Below, piece by piece: positions 1-8,249 of a DNA stretch of 64,000 nt (position 1 is the first letter of the stretch; every line of letters starts with the position of its first letter). Origin of the DNA: Halorubrum aethiopicum. Its GTDB lineage: Archaea > Halobacteriota > Halobacteria > Halobacteriales > Haloferacaceae. The notes under the pieces were generated by a model that was given only the letters and a program-made list of their open reading frames with translations, was not told the DNA's origin and ran no database searches. The position numbers and the translations under genes are program-made. The stretch lies in contig NZ_LOAJ01000001.1 of the NCBI RefSeq assembly GCF_001542905.1, positions 2,914,001 through 2,978,000 on the forward strand, read 5' to 3'.

Positions 1-181
1 GAAGGGGATGCCCCACCTCCGGCGTCGCGGCCGCGGCGACCTGTACGTACAGGTCGCCGTCGTCGTCCCCGAGTCGCTCAACGAGGAGCAGCGCGAGGCG
101 CTGGAGGCGTTCGCGGAGGCCGGCGGCGAGGACATCGACGTCGGCGGCGGCTTCTTCGAGAAGCTGAAGAGCACGTTCTGA
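1..181 (+). CDS. dnaJ: DnaJ chaperone, C-terminal end (partial)
   Basis: Only the last 59 codons are in the window; the reading frame is open from base 2 and stops at 179-181. The visible protein has the end of the second C-terminal beta domain, with the G-D-L-Y-V-Q-V segment typical of DnaJ/Hsp40, followed by a short charged helix (V-P-E-S-L-N-E-E-Q-R-E-A-L) and a tail ending F-F-E-K-L-K-S-T-F. DnaJ is the J-domain cochaperone that delivers unfolded substrates to DnaK and stimulates its ATPase in the cytoplasm. The J domain and zinc centre would lie upstream of the window and cannot be checked. Confidence 0.8.
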   Translation, partial: KGMPHLRRRGRGDLYVQVAVVVPESLNEEQREALEAFAEAGGEDIDVGGGFFEKLKSTF

Positions 182-237
182 AACGACGAAAACGGATCCG
201 AAGACAGGCTTTTCGGGCGTCCGGTCCAAGCGGCGGT

Positions 238-558
238 ATGGGCTACGACGAAGCCGCCTACACCGACGTCGAACCGAAAGCGCCCGGCATGTACTTCCTG
301 CGCGAGGCGCTCGACTGCGCGGAGCTCGGCGTCACGGTCGTCGAGGCCGACGCCGACTGGGACGGGATGGAACACGACCACGCCGAGGACGGTCAGGAGG
401 AGGTGTACGTCCTCCTCGAGGGCGAGGCGACCATGGACGTCGACGGCGAGTCGGTCGCGCTCGCGGCCGGCGACGCGATCCGCGTCGACCCCGAGTCGAG
501 CCGCACGCTCTCGTTCGAGGCGGACGGCTCCCGGATGGTGGTCGCGGGCGCGCCCTGA
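238..558 (+). CDS. small cupin-domain protein
   Basis: A 106-residue single-domain cupin. The first cupin motif is recognisable around residues 43-62 (H-x-H followed by E-E-V-Y-V-L-L-E-G-E-A), and the second around residues 75-90 (A-A-G-D-A-I-R-V-D-P). Conserved beta-barrel cupins often bind a metal ion; here the H-D-H-A-E-D pattern could supply ligands, but the second-motif histidine is replaced (S-S-R-T), so metal binding is doubtful. The substrate is unknown. It follows dnaJ by about 56 bases and is separated by only four bases from the next gene, so the two small genes are probably co-transcribed. Confidence 0.8.
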   Translation: MGYDEAAYTDVEPKAPGMYFLREALDCAELGVTVVEADADWDGMEHDHAEDGQEEVYVLLEGEATMDVDGESVALAAGDAIRVDPESSRTLSFEADGSRMVVAGAP

Positions 559-562
559 GGCG

Positions 563-1324
563 GTGACCGGGATCGAGGTCGTCGGCGACCTGCTCGGACG
601 CGACCGGCGGAGCCGCGACCCCGCGCTCGTCACCCCCGACGGCCGCGAGCGGACCGCCCACGACCTGATCACCAACGCGTACAAGGCCGCGAACGTGCTC
701 CGGTACCTCGGCGCGCGCGAGGGGTCGACCGTCGCCGTCGACCCGACGCCGGGGCTCCACGCCGCGCTCGCGTTCCTCGGCGCGGCACGCCTCGGCGCAG
801 TGGTCCGGTTCGACCCGGCCGCAGGCGTCGACGCGGGCGACCGGGTCGCGGTGGTCCCCGTCGACCGCGAGCGGTCGCTCGACCCGAAGCCGGGGACGAA
901 CCTCGCCGCCTTCGGGGGCCCGCCGGAGCGCCCCGAGACGACACACTGGGAGCAGGAGCTGTGGAGCGAGAACCCCGCCACGCCGCCCGCGACCGTCTCC
1001 CCGACCGATCCCGTCCTCCGGACCGACGACGGAACCGTCCCGCACGGTCGGCTCGTCGACGCGGCGAGGGCGGCGGCGACGGAGCACGGGATCGACGCCG
1101 GGACGCGGGTCGTCGTCCGGACGACGTTCGCGGACCCGCGAGCGATCGCGGCGGGCGTGGTCGCGCCGCTCGCTCGCGGGGGCGTGGTCGTTCTCGCGGG
1201 ATCCGCGGGGGAAACGGCTCCGTCGGAGCCTCGCGGGGATCTGGCGGTCGTCGACGACGCGGACGCGGACCCGCCCGAACCCGCGCGGATCGACGTGGCG
1301 ACGCTGCCGTCGCTGATCGGTTAG
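563..1324 (+). CDS. short AMP-ligase-like protein (adenylate-forming family, lacking the C-terminal part)
   Basis: A 253-residue acidic protein starting with GTG four bases after the cupin gene. The N-terminal 90 residues resemble the start of acyl/acetyl-CoA synthetases (P-A-L-V-T-P-D-G-R-E-R-T-A-H-D-L, then R-Y-L-G-A-R-E-G-S-T-V-A-V and A-A-L-A-F-L-G-A-A-R-L-G-A-V-V). The glycine-rich P-loop (S/T-S-G-T-T-G-x-P-K) and the C-terminal lysine region of the family are not seen, and the protein is about half the usual length. It is probably not an active ligase; a regulatory or degenerate derivative is possible. It ends three bases past the stop of the convergent GH68 gene. Confidence 0.6.
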   Translation: MTGIEVVGDLLGRDRRSRDPALVTPDGRERTAHDLITNAYKAANVLRYLGAREGSTVAVDPTPGLHAALAFLGAARLGAVVRFDPAAGVDAGDRVAVVPVDRERSLDPKPGTNLAAFGGPPERPETTHWEQELWSENPATPPATVSPTDPVLRTDDGTVPHGRLVDAARAAATEHGIDAGTRVVVRTTFADPRAIAAGVVAPLARGGVVVLAGSAGETAPSEPRGDLAVVDDADADPPEPARIDVATLPSLIG

Positions 1325-2610
1325 GACCGGTAGGAACCGCCGTCGCGGTCGGTTCCGCGCGGTCGCCCGCCGCGGTCGACCGGAGAGAGCTCCTCGGAGG
1401 CAAGCGGCAGGGAGCCGTGTCGGAGCGTCCCGAGCAGCTCGGTTCGGTCGCCGTCGAGACCGATCCGGAGCGTCGGCGCGAGGGTGCCGCCGAACCGGCG
1501 TCGCTGCTCGCTCTCGGGGAGGTCCGCGATCCCGTCGAGGCTCTCGCCGACGTACTCGTAGTAGTTGAAGAAGCTCACCACGAGCATCTCGTCGCCGTGG
1601 TCGTAGGCGGTCCACGAGTACGACTGGAACGGCGCGTTCGCGGGGTTGGTCGCGACCATGCCGTGGCCGTTCAGCGGGCGATACTCGCCGCGGAGGTCGT
1701 CGGCGACGAAGCCGTACAGCGCGTCGTAGCCGACGATCCCCGGGGCGAACGTGTGCTGGTGACTGGAGACGAACAGGTAGTAGGTGCCGTCGCGGACGAC
1801 GAGGTGGGGTCGCTCGAGTTCCTGGTTGACGCAGACCGCGTCGAGGAGCGGCGGCTCCAGCTCCCAGTCGGTCGGGTTGCCGGTCGGCGAGCGCGCGATC
1901 CCGACGCTCCCGTTGAACGACGCGGCCTCGACGTCGCCGTCGCAGGGGTCCGCGTCCTCCGGCACCGGGGTGTTCGCCTCGAAGAGGAGGTACGTCTCGC
2001 CGCTTGCGGGGTCCTCGAAGAACCACGGGTCGCGGAAGGTGTACGTCATCCCGCGCGACTGTGCTTCCCGCTCGTAGAGGTCGCCGTCCGGCTCGAGCAG
2101 GATCTCGTGGTCCCACTCGCCGTCGATCCGGAGCCCGTCGTCGCCGACGCGGACCGTCCCGCCGGTCGCGCCCGCGATCCGCTGGGTGTACGCGAGGTCG
2201 TCCTCGCCGCGCTCGCCCGCGGCGGTGTAGAAGGCGTGGACGTCGCCGCCGTCGACCATCGTCGAGCCGGCCCACTGCCGGGAGCCGAGCGCGCCGTCGG
2301 AGAAGAGGGGCCCGCCGTGGCTCCAGGTCTCGCCGTCCGGCGAGGTGAAGTAGTGGATCGACGCCACGTCGTGGCGCTTGCCGGGAAGCAGGTCGTCGGT
2401 CGCCGTGAGCGCGCAGACGACGCGGTACCCGCCGATCTCCGCGAGGCTCCCGTCGCGGTTCCGGAGCGGCCAGGTGTCCCAGACGTGGAACCCCTCGAAC
2501 CGGTCGGTCTCCGGCGGGTAGACGATCGGCGCGACGGCGTCGTCGGTGCGCTCGATCCGGCCGGCCGCCTCGCGGGTCCAGGCGGCGCGACCGGCGCGGT
2601 CGTTCGTCAT
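1321..2610 (-). CDS. GH68 family fructosyltransferase (levansucrase/inulosucrase-like)
   Basis: A 429-residue glycoside hydrolase family 68 enzyme, predicted to split sucrose and transfer fructose to water or to a growing fructan. The family hallmarks are all visible: V-W-D-T-W-P-L at residues 43-49 (nucleophile D45), a W-A-G-S segment near 113, T-F-R-D-P at 191-195 (transition-state aspartate D194) and E-L-E-R-P-H-L at 264-270 (acid/base E266). No signal peptide or Tat motif is seen at the chosen start, so it appears cytoplasmic, which is unusual for a family that is normally secreted. An in-frame ATG eight codons upstream lies in the likely promoter A/T tract and is less plausible. The other sucrose-type enzyme is at 10424. 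Confidence 0.85.
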   Translation of the reverse strand: MTNDRAGRAAWTREAAGRIERTDDAVAPIVYPPETDRFEGFHVWDTWPLRNRDGSLAEIGGYRVVCALTATDDLLPGKRHDVASIHYFTSPDGETWSHGGPLFSDGALGSRQWAGSTMVDGGDVHAFYTAAGERGEDDLAYTQRIAGATGGTVRVGDDGLRIDGEWDHEILLEPDGDLYEREAQSRGMTYTFRDPWFFEDPASGETYLLFEANTPVPEDADPCDGDVEAASFNGSVGIARSPTGNPTDWELEPPLLDAVCVNQELERPHLVVRDGTYYLFVSSHQHTFAPGIVGYDALYGFVADDLRGEYRPLNGHGMVATNPANAPFQSYSWTAYDHGDEMLVVSFFNYYEYVGESLDGIADLPESEQRRRFGGTLAPTLRIGLDGDRTELLGTLRHGSLPLASEELSPVDRGGRPRGTDRDGGSYRS

Positions 2611-2642
2611 ACCGGCCCTTCGACGGTGGGGCAAAAAACGGT

Positions 2643-2655
2643 TACTACACCCGTG
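2643..2655. promoter_or_regulatory. candidate operator upstream of the GH68 gene
   Basis: The motif TACTACACCCGTG lies 33-45 bases before the GH68 start, just upstream of a T-rich TATA-like run. Its pattern TACTACnnnCGTG recurs at 10398-10410 immediately before the GH32 start. A shared regulator of the two fructose-polymer enzymes is an inference from this match only. Confidence 0.35.
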
Positions 2656-2743
2656 AAAAACTACTTATGCGGAGCGCATCGCCGCCAACTGCGCGCCAGC
2701 GACGGATCCCAAGACCCTAGCCGGAGCCGACGGTGGGTCCCGT

Positions 2744-3241
2744 ATGGTCGACACCCATCCCGCACAGCGCGTCGGCGTCCTCGCCGACTCGCAGAACCTC
2801 TATCACTCCGCACAGAGCCGCTACTCCCGAAACGTCGACTACTCGGCGCTGCTCGAGGAGGCGGTCCGGGAGCGATCGCTGGTCCGGGCCATCGCCTACG
2901 TGATCCGCGCGGACTCGCCGGAGGAGGAGAGCTTCTTCGAGGCGCTCCGCGACATCGGCTTCGAGGCCAAGATCAAGGACATCAAGACGTTCGCCGACGG
3001 CTCGAAGAAGGCCGACTGGGACGTGGGGATGAGCCTCGACGCCGTGACGCTCGCGAACCACGTCGACACCGTCGTCCTCTGTACCGGCGACGGCGACTTC
3101 GCCAGGCTCTGTTCGCACCTCAGACACGAGGGGGTCCGCGTCGAGGCGATCGGGCTCGGCAGCTCCACGGCCGACGAGCTGGTCGACGCCGTCGACGACT
3201 TCGTCGACATCGACGAGCACGAGGACCGGTTCCTGCTGTAG
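2744..3241 (+). CDS. NYN-domain protein (LabA/DUF88 family, putative nuclease)
   Basis: A 165-residue protein matching the NYN/PIN-like fold of the LabA/DUF88 family. The conserved acidic residues sit where expected: G-V-L-A-D-S-Q-N-L at residues 11-19 (D15), the D-W-D-V-G-M-S-L-D-A segment near 88-97, and C-T-G-D-G-D-F near 112-118. In this family these aspartates form a metal-dependent nuclease site; cyanobacterial LabA affects circadian output and animal relatives cleave RNA. The substrate here is unknown. It is divergent from the GH68 gene, with a TATA-like CTTATGC around 2664-2670. Downstream is a zinc ribbon gene with its own promoter. Confidence 0.85.
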   Translation: MVDTHPAQRVGVLADSQNLYHSAQSRYSRNVDYSALLEEAVRERSLVRAIAYVIRADSPEEESFFEALRDIGFEAKIKDIKTFADGSKKADWDVGMSLDAVTLANHVDTVVLCTGDGDFARLCSHLRHEGVRVEAIGLGSSTADELVDAVDDFVDIDEHEDRFLL

Positions 3242-3278
3242 CGTCGGCTCCCTCGGCGGCCACGACCGCCGGAAAGCC

Positions 3279-3285
3279 TTTATCC
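3279..3285 (+). promoter_or_regulatory. TATA-like box, TTTATCC
   Basis: Centred 26 bases before the ATG at 3308, the spacing expected for a leaderless archaeal transcript. Confidence 0.55.
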
Positions 3286-3307
3286 GCGACGGTTCAGCGT
3301 CGAACCG

Positions 3308-3688
3308 ATGCCCTCCGACGACAACGACACGAGCTACTCCGTCTTCGGCGACGACTCGACGGACGACGGGAGCGACGGCGGCGACCGGTCGACCGGCGAC
3401 GGCGGTCCCGGACCCGGACGTGCCGAGTACGACGACGGGGCTCCCGGCCGGGGCGACTCCCGTGCCGACCCCGGGGAGAGCCTCGGGTCGGACGGCGACT
3501 CGGGCTGTCCGAAATGCGGCGGCGAGGAGACCGAGACCGACGAGATAGCGACGAGCGGAACGGGTCTCACGAAGCTGTTCGACGTCCAGAACCGCCGGTT
3601 CATCGTCGTCTCGTGTGCGAACTGCGGCTACTCGGAGCTGTACAAGGGCCAGTCGAAACACGACGCGATCGACTTCTTCGTCGGGTAG
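3308..3688 (+). CDS. zinc ribbon protein with acidic, glycine-rich N-terminus
   Basis: A 126-residue protein. The first half is a low-complexity stretch rich in Asp, Gly and Ser and probably disordered. The second half holds a zinc ribbon: C-P-K-C near residue 59 and C-A-N-C near 102, spaced as in nucleic-acid-binding ribbons, followed by G-Y-S-E-L-Y-K-G and ending D-F-F-V-G. Such small haloarchaeal ribbon proteins are common and mostly of unknown function; nucleic-acid or protein binding is the likely role. It lies between the NYN gene and the convergent dapE. Confidence 0.75.
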   Translation: MPSDDNDTSYSVFGDDSTDDGSDGGDRSTGDGGPGPGRAEYDDGAPGRGDSRADPGESLGSDGDSGCPKCGGEETETDEIATSGTGLTKLFDVQNRRFIVVSCANCGYSELYKGQSKHDAIDFFVG

Positions 3689-3757
3689 CGCGGGGCGAGC
3701 GCACGCTCCCGTGAACCCCCCTCGGCCGAGCGTTCCGCCTCGACCGAATGTCCCGTC

Positions 3758-5017
3758 TCAGCCGAGCGTCCGATCGAGGACGCCCGCGACCGTCGCGGCC
3801 GCGGCCTCGACCTCCCGCACCCTGACGTACTCGCGTTCGGCGTGGGCGACCGCGCCGGCGTCGTCCGCGAGGTCGCCCGGCCCGAAGACGACCGTGGGTG
3901 CCGGCGCGAAGTACGACGCCTCCGTCGCCGCACCGAACGGGCGGACCTCGCCGCCGCGATCTACCCCTGCGTCCGCGGCCGCCGACCGCGCCGCCTCCGC
4001 GACGGTGTCGACGAACCCGTGGTCCGGGTCGGTCGAGAACGCCTCGAAGAACGGCGAGTCGCGGTCGGTGAGGGAGACGTCGACGTCGACGGTCGCCGCG
4101 CTCCCGTCCAGCGCGCCGACCGCCGTCCGAACCGCCTCCTCGAGCGCGCTCCGGAACCCCTCCGCCGTCTCCGGAGGGACGCTCCGCCGGTCGACCGTGA
4201 CCGCGCAGTCGGCCGGCACCTGGTTCGTCGCCCCGCCGCCCTCGACGACGGTCGGCGTGAGCTTCGGCGGGCCGAGCTGCGGGTGGTCGTCGGCGTCCGC
4301 GTCGAAGCGGCGGATCGCGGAGAGCGCCCCCTCCGCGGCCGCGACCGCGTTCGCGCCCGCGAACTCGGCGGCGTGTGCCGCCTCACCGGAGAGTTCGATC
4401 GTTCCCTGAAATCGCCCCTTCGCGGCCGTACAGACGTCGAGACCGGTGGGTTCGCCGACGAGATACAGGTCCCCGTCGAGCTCGTCGTCCGTCCCCGGGA
4501 GCTTGCCGGTCAGCGCCGCGGCCCCGCGGGAGAGCGTCTCCTCGTCGGGCGTCACCGCCAGCGTGAGCCGTCCGCGCGCCGGCTCGGTGGCGAGGAACCC
4601 GTACAGGATCGCCGCGAGCGGCCCCTTGGCGTCACACGCCCCGCGCCCGCGGATCACGTCCGCGGGTCCGGTCCCGCCCGATCCCTCCGTTTCTCCCGCC
4701 TCCGAACCGGTCGCCTCCCGGTCGCGCTCGAAGGCGACGTGGGGGGTGACGGTGTCGATGTGGGTGTTCGCGACGACGTGCGGACCGTCCTCGGGTGCCG
4801 GCGAGACCTTCTCGGCGACGACGCAGCCGGCCTCGTCGACGGCGGCGTCGACGCCGAACCCCTCGAGCGTCTCAACGAGCAGCCGGCGCATCGCCTCGAC
4901 GTCCTCGTGTGAGGGGGTCGAAACGGCCCTCTCGAGGAACCCGACCGGGTCGAAGTCGGTCGCACCGAGCGCGGGAGGCGCGTCGGGTTCGTCGGTCGCG
5001 TCGGTCGCGTCCGTCAT
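3758..5017 (-). CDS. dapE: M20 family peptidase, succinyl-diaminopimelate desuccinylase (DapE)
   Basis: A 419-residue M20 metallopeptidase, last gene of the lysine operon. It would hydrolyse N-succinyl-LL-diaminopimelate, the product of the DapD succinylase branch present in the same operon. Zinc-site motifs are visible: T-H-I-D-T at 85-89 (H86, D88), G-R-G-A-C-D-A-K-G at 124-132 (D129) and P-D-E-E-T at 157-161 (general base and ligand E159/E160). Between residues 100 and 120 is a haloarchaeal Glu/Gly/Ser insertion. The start overlaps the dapF stop by four bases (ATGA). Related M20 enzymes include LysK and acetylornithine deacetylases; context favours DapE. Confidence 0.9.
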   Translation of the reverse strand: MTDATDATDEPDAPPALGATDFDPVGFLERAVSTPSHEDVEAMRRLLVETLEGFGVDAAVDEAGCVVAEKVSPAPEDGPHVVANTHIDTVTPHVAFERDREATGSEAGETEGSGGTGPADVIRGRGACDAKGPLAAILYGFLATEPARGRLTLAVTPDEETLSRGAAALTGKLPGTDDELDGDLYLVGEPTGLDVCTAAKGRFQGTIELSGEAAHAAEFAGANAVAAAEGALSAIRRFDADADDHPQLGPPKLTPTVVEGGGATNQVPADCAVTVDRRSVPPETAEGFRSALEEAVRTAVGALDGSAATVDVDVSLTDRDSPFFEAFSTDPDHGFVDTVAEAARSAAADAGVDRGGEVRPFGAATEASYFAPAPTVVFGPGDLADDAGAVAHAEREYVRVREVEAAAATVAGVLDRTLG

Positions 5018-5991
5018 CGCGGGTCCGCCGCGACCCGCCCCGAGAACTCGCGGGCGACCGGGCCGGTCAGGGTCGCGTGGTCGTCGTCCGGGACCGTGAT
5101 GCGCAACTCGCCGCCCGGCGGCCGGGTCACCGCCGTGTCGCCGTCGATCAGTCCCAGCCGGCGGGCGACGGCGACGATCGCGACCGCGCCGGTGCCACAG
5201 GAGCGCGTCTCGCCCTCGACGCCGCGCTCGAAGGTTCGCTGGTCGATGACGGCCGGGGCCTCGTGGCCGTCCCCGTCGCGTCCCCGCCCGTCTCCTCCGC
5301 CGGCGTCGACGACCGCCGCGAGATTCACGTTCGCGCCCTGCGGGAAGACGGCCGCGTGTCTGACCGGCGGCGCGACCGCGTCGAGGTCGACGGCGTCGAT
5401 TCCGTCCGAGTCGTCGCGGCCGCCCTCGAGGAACGCCACGGCGTGTGGAACGCCGGTGTCGACCGCGGTGACGGTGAGCCCCTCGATCTCCTCCGCGACG
5501 AGCGGCTCGTCGCGGTCGACGGGAACGGAAGCGGGATCGAACCGCGGCGTCCCCATCTCGATGGTCGCTTCGCTCCCGTCGGCGCTCACGGTCGCGCGGC
5601 GGGTCCCGGCCTGCGTGTCGATCATGAACTCGCGGTCGCCGGTCCGCTCGTGCGCCCAGCGAGCGACGACGCGCGCGCCGTTGCCGCACATGGCGGCGGT
5701 CGAGCCGTCCGGCTGGACGAGCGTCATCACGACGCGGGTCGGGCGGTAGCGCTCGCCGATCTCCAGAAAGAGGACGCCGTCGGCCCCCCGGCGGCCGGTG
5801 GGGTCGTCGTGGGCGTCGCCGCCCGCGTCGGTGACCGCGCCGTCGACCGTGTCGGCCGAGATCCCGGTCTCGCGGTCGCAGTACGCGCGCGCGAACGCCG
5901 AGCGGTCGCCGACGCCCTCGCTGGCGTCGACCACGAGGAAGTCGTTGCCGGTGCCGTGGTACTTCTCCACCGGGACGGCGTGGGTGCTCAT
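5014..5991 (-). CDS. dapF: diaminopimelate epimerase
   Basis: Interconverts LL- and meso-diaminopimelate by a cofactor-free two-base mechanism. The 325-residue protein shows all signatures: Y-H-G-T-G-N-D-F at 11-18, M-C-G-N-G-A-R at 101-107 with catalytic C102, and R-S-C-G-T-G-A-V at 263-270 with catalytic C265. Halophile-specific Gly/Asp-rich inserts occur at about 48-68 and 230-243, making it longer than the usual 270-280 residues. It overlaps lysA and dapE by four bases on either side, so the three are translationally coupled. Confidence 0.96.
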   Translation of the reverse strand: MSTHAVPVEKYHGTGNDFLVVDASEGVGDRSAFARAYCDRETGISADTVDGAVTDAGGDAHDDPTGRRGADGVLFLEIGERYRPTRVVMTLVQPDGSTAAMCGNGARVVARWAHERTGDREFMIDTQAGTRRATVSADGSEATIEMGTPRFDPASVPVDRDEPLVAEEIEGLTVTAVDTGVPHAVAFLEGGRDDSDGIDAVDLDAVAPPVRHAAVFPQGANVNLAAVVDAGGGDGRGRDGDGHEAPAVIDQRTFERGVEGETRSCGTGAVAIVAVARRLGLIDGDTAVTRPPGGELRITVPDDDHATLTGPVAREFSGRVAADPR

Positions 5992-7352
5992 CGGTCCACC
6001 CCCGCTCCCGTCGTCTCCGCCGTCTCCGGCGCGTCCGCTGTCCCCCGTTCGACCGTCGTGAGGTCGGCGAGCCGCTCGCGTCGCCGGACGACCCTCGCCT
6101 CCCCGTCCGCGAGCGCGACCTCCGCGGGCCGCGGCCGCGAGTTGTACTGGTTCGCCATCTCGTAGCCGTACGCGCCCGCGACGCCGACCGCGAGGAGGTC
6201 CCCGCGGGCCGGCTCGGCGAGCGCGCGGTCCGTACAGAAGCTATCGCCGGTCTCACAGATAGGTCCTGCGACGGCGACGGAGGCGGTCTCCCGGTCCGTC
6301 GGGTCCGGCTCGCCGTCGGCCCCGCCGAGGTTCCGGATCGGGTGGTACGCGTCGTACATCGCGGGACGCAGGAGGTCAGTCATCCCGGCGTCGACGCCGA
6401 CGACCGTCCCCTCCGGCGTCGGCTTCACGGTGTTCACCCGCGTCAGGAGGACGCCCGCGTCGGCGACGACGTACCGACCGGGCTCGATCGCGAGCGCGAG
6501 CCCGGAAAGGTCGCCGACCGCCTCGCGCGTCGCGTCCGCGACGGCGGGCAGGTCGAGCGGGTCGGCGTCCTCGCGGTACGGGACGCCGAAGCCGCCGCCG
6601 ACGTCGACGTACTCGAGGTCGAGGGGGTCGGTGGCGGTCGAGTCGGTCAGCTCCCGGGCGAGGTCGCCCATCCGCGCGACGAGCTCGCGGTGGCTGTCGA
6701 GCTGGTCCGGGTCGATGCCGGAGCCCGCGTGCGCGTGGACGCCCACCACGTCGAACCGCTCGGCCGCCTCGCGGGCGACTCGCGCCGCGCGATCGTAGGG
6801 GACGCCGAACTTCGGTGCCGAGCCGGTGGTGACCTTCGCGTGGTGGCCCGCGCCGACCCCCGGGTTCACGCGGAGGCAGAGCCGGCCGTCGTAGTCGCGC
6901 TCGGCCAGCCGGTCGAGGGTGTCGACCGCGCCGGCGGTGACCGTGAGATCCGGCTCGCGCTCCGCGACGTCGACGACGTAGTCGAGGTCCCGATCCGGAG
7001 GATTGACCGCGGTGTAGTGGAGCCGGTCGCCGTCGAAGCCGGCCGCGAGCGCGCGGTCGAGTTCCCCGGCCGAGGCGCACTCCGCGTCGAGCCCCGCCTC
7101 GCGGACCGCCTCCAGCACCGCGCGGCCGGTGTGCGCCTTGACCGCGTACCGCACGTCGGCGTCGGGAAACGCCGCAAGCAGGCGCTCGCAGTTCTCGCGG
7201 GTCCGGTCGAGGTCCTGGACGTACAGCGGGGTGTCGTGCTCGTCGGCGAACGCGACGAGCCGGTCCGCGTCCCAGTCGCTCACGCGCCGGACGGGCGGGT
7301 TCGCGTCGGCGTCGCGCTCCGTTTCCGTCGTCTCCGTCGTCTCCGCCGTCAT
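5988..7352 (-). CDS. lysA: diaminopimelate decarboxylase
   Basis: Last enzyme of lysine biosynthesis: PLP-dependent decarboxylation of meso-diaminopimelate to lysine. The 454-residue protein is a fold-III decarboxylase: D-V-R-Y-A-V-K-A-H-T-G near 66-76 carries the PLP lysine K72, G-V-H-A-H-A-G-S-G-I-D gives the central histidine, E-P-G-R-Y-V-V the phosphate-binding region, and C-E-T-G-D-S-F the residue reaching the partner active site. The first 20 residues are a Thr/Glu-rich haloarchaeal extension. Overlaps dapD and dapF by four bases. Confidence 0.96.
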   Translation of the reverse strand: MTAETTETTETERDADANPPVRRVSDWDADRLVAFADEHDTPLYVQDLDRTRENCERLLAAFPDADVRYAVKAHTGRAVLEAVREAGLDAECASAGELDRALAAGFDGDRLHYTAVNPPDRDLDYVVDVAEREPDLTVTAGAVDTLDRLAERDYDGRLCLRVNPGVGAGHHAKVTTGSAPKFGVPYDRAARVAREAAERFDVVGVHAHAGSGIDPDQLDSHRELVARMGDLARELTDSTATDPLDLEYVDVGGGFGVPYREDADPLDLPAVADATREAVGDLSGLALAIEPGRYVVADAGVLLTRVNTVKPTPEGTVVGVDAGMTDLLRPAMYDAYHPIRNLGGADGEPDPTDRETASVAVAGPICETGDSFCTDRALAEPARGDLLAVGVAGAYGYEMANQYNSRPRPAEVALADGEARVVRRRERLADLTTVERGTADAPETAETTGAGVDR

Positions 7353-8188
7353 TCCCGCAACGCCCCCTCGCGTCGGGTCGCCTCGAGCGTCTCCGTCTCC
7401 ACGTCGGTGGCGACGACCGCGGGCTTGTACGCGCCGCCCTCGAAGAGGTCGTGGTCGCCGACCGAGGACTCCACCATCCGCGTGAACGCCCGGCGCTCGG
7501 CGGGGAGGTGGCCGTAGAGGACCTCCTCCTCGACGAGGTCGTAGACGGGGATCCGCGGCGTGAGCAGCGTGTTCTCGCCGACGATGGAGTTCTCGCCGAC
7601 GCGGAACCCGCTCGTGACCCGACAGCCCGCGCCGAGCGAGACGCCGTCCTCGATGACGACGGGGGCGTCCTCGATCGGTTCCAGCACGCCGCCGATCAGG
7701 GTGTTCGCGCCGAGTTTCACGTCGGAACCGACCTGCGCGCAGGAGCCGACCGTGTCACAGGAGTCGACGAGCGTCCCGTCGCCGACGTACGCGCCCATGT
7801 TGAGGAAGGCCGGGCTCATCACGATACAGTCGCTGCCGAGGTACGATCCGGGTCGGAGCACGGTGCCGTCCGGGGTGTTGCGGGTGCCGCGCTCGGCGAG
7901 GTCGTCGGTCTCCCGGAGGGGCAACACGTCGTAGTAGGTCACGCCGCCGTACTCGCGGGGCTCGGTCTCGCGGAGCGCGAAGTTGAGCAGGCAGCCGCGT
8001 TTGACCCACTCGTTGGCCTCCCACGTCGTCACGTCGTCGCCGGTCTTCCGGGCGGCACGGACCTCGCCGGCCGAGAGCGCCGCGAGGAAGTCGTCGAGGA
8101 CGGCCACGTCGTCCGCCGTCGTCTCCGCCGCCGAGAGCCCGGCCTCGTACCGGTCCCAGAGGTCGGCCACGTCGGATTCGAGCGTCAT
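7349..8188 (-). CDS. dapD: 2,3,4,5-tetrahydrodipicolinate N-succinyltransferase
   Basis: Transfers succinate from succinyl-CoA to tetrahydrodipicolinate, committing the pathway to the succinylase branch, which fits the dapE at the end of the operon. The 279-residue protein has an N-terminal helical part and a left-handed parallel beta-helix built from hexapeptide repeats (about residues 110-235), for example V-M-S-P-A-F-L-N-M-G-A-Y, S-C-D-T-V-G-S-C and T-L-I-G-G-V. Related acetyltransferases (DapH) share the fold; length and motifs favour DapD. Separated by 61 bases from dapB, the only real gap in the operon. Confidence 0.92.
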   Translation of the reverse strand: MTLESDVADLWDRYEAGLSAAETTADDVAVLDDFLAALSAGEVRAARKTGDDVTTWEANEWVKRGCLLNFALRETEPREYGGVTYYDVLPLRETDDLAERGTRNTPDGTVLRPGSYLGSDCIVMSPAFLNMGAYVGDGTLVDSCDTVGSCAQVGSDVKLGANTLIGGVLEPIEDAPVVIEDGVSLGAGCRVTSGFRVGENSIVGENTLLTPRIPVYDLVEEEVLYGHLPAERRAFTRMVESSVGDHDLFEGGAYKPAVVATDVETETLEATRREGALRE

Positions 8189-8249
8189 TACTCCCCCCGT
8201 GGTCGACCGGCGGTATTTACCCGTCGATGTGTGTCGATGCCTATCGCAC

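Noticed and set aside
332-2275. A long reading frame on the minus strand across the cupin and GH68 genes.
   Set aside because: It is Arg/Gly/Pro-rich, not acidic, and lies antisense to a clearly recognised gene; high GC keeps such frames open.
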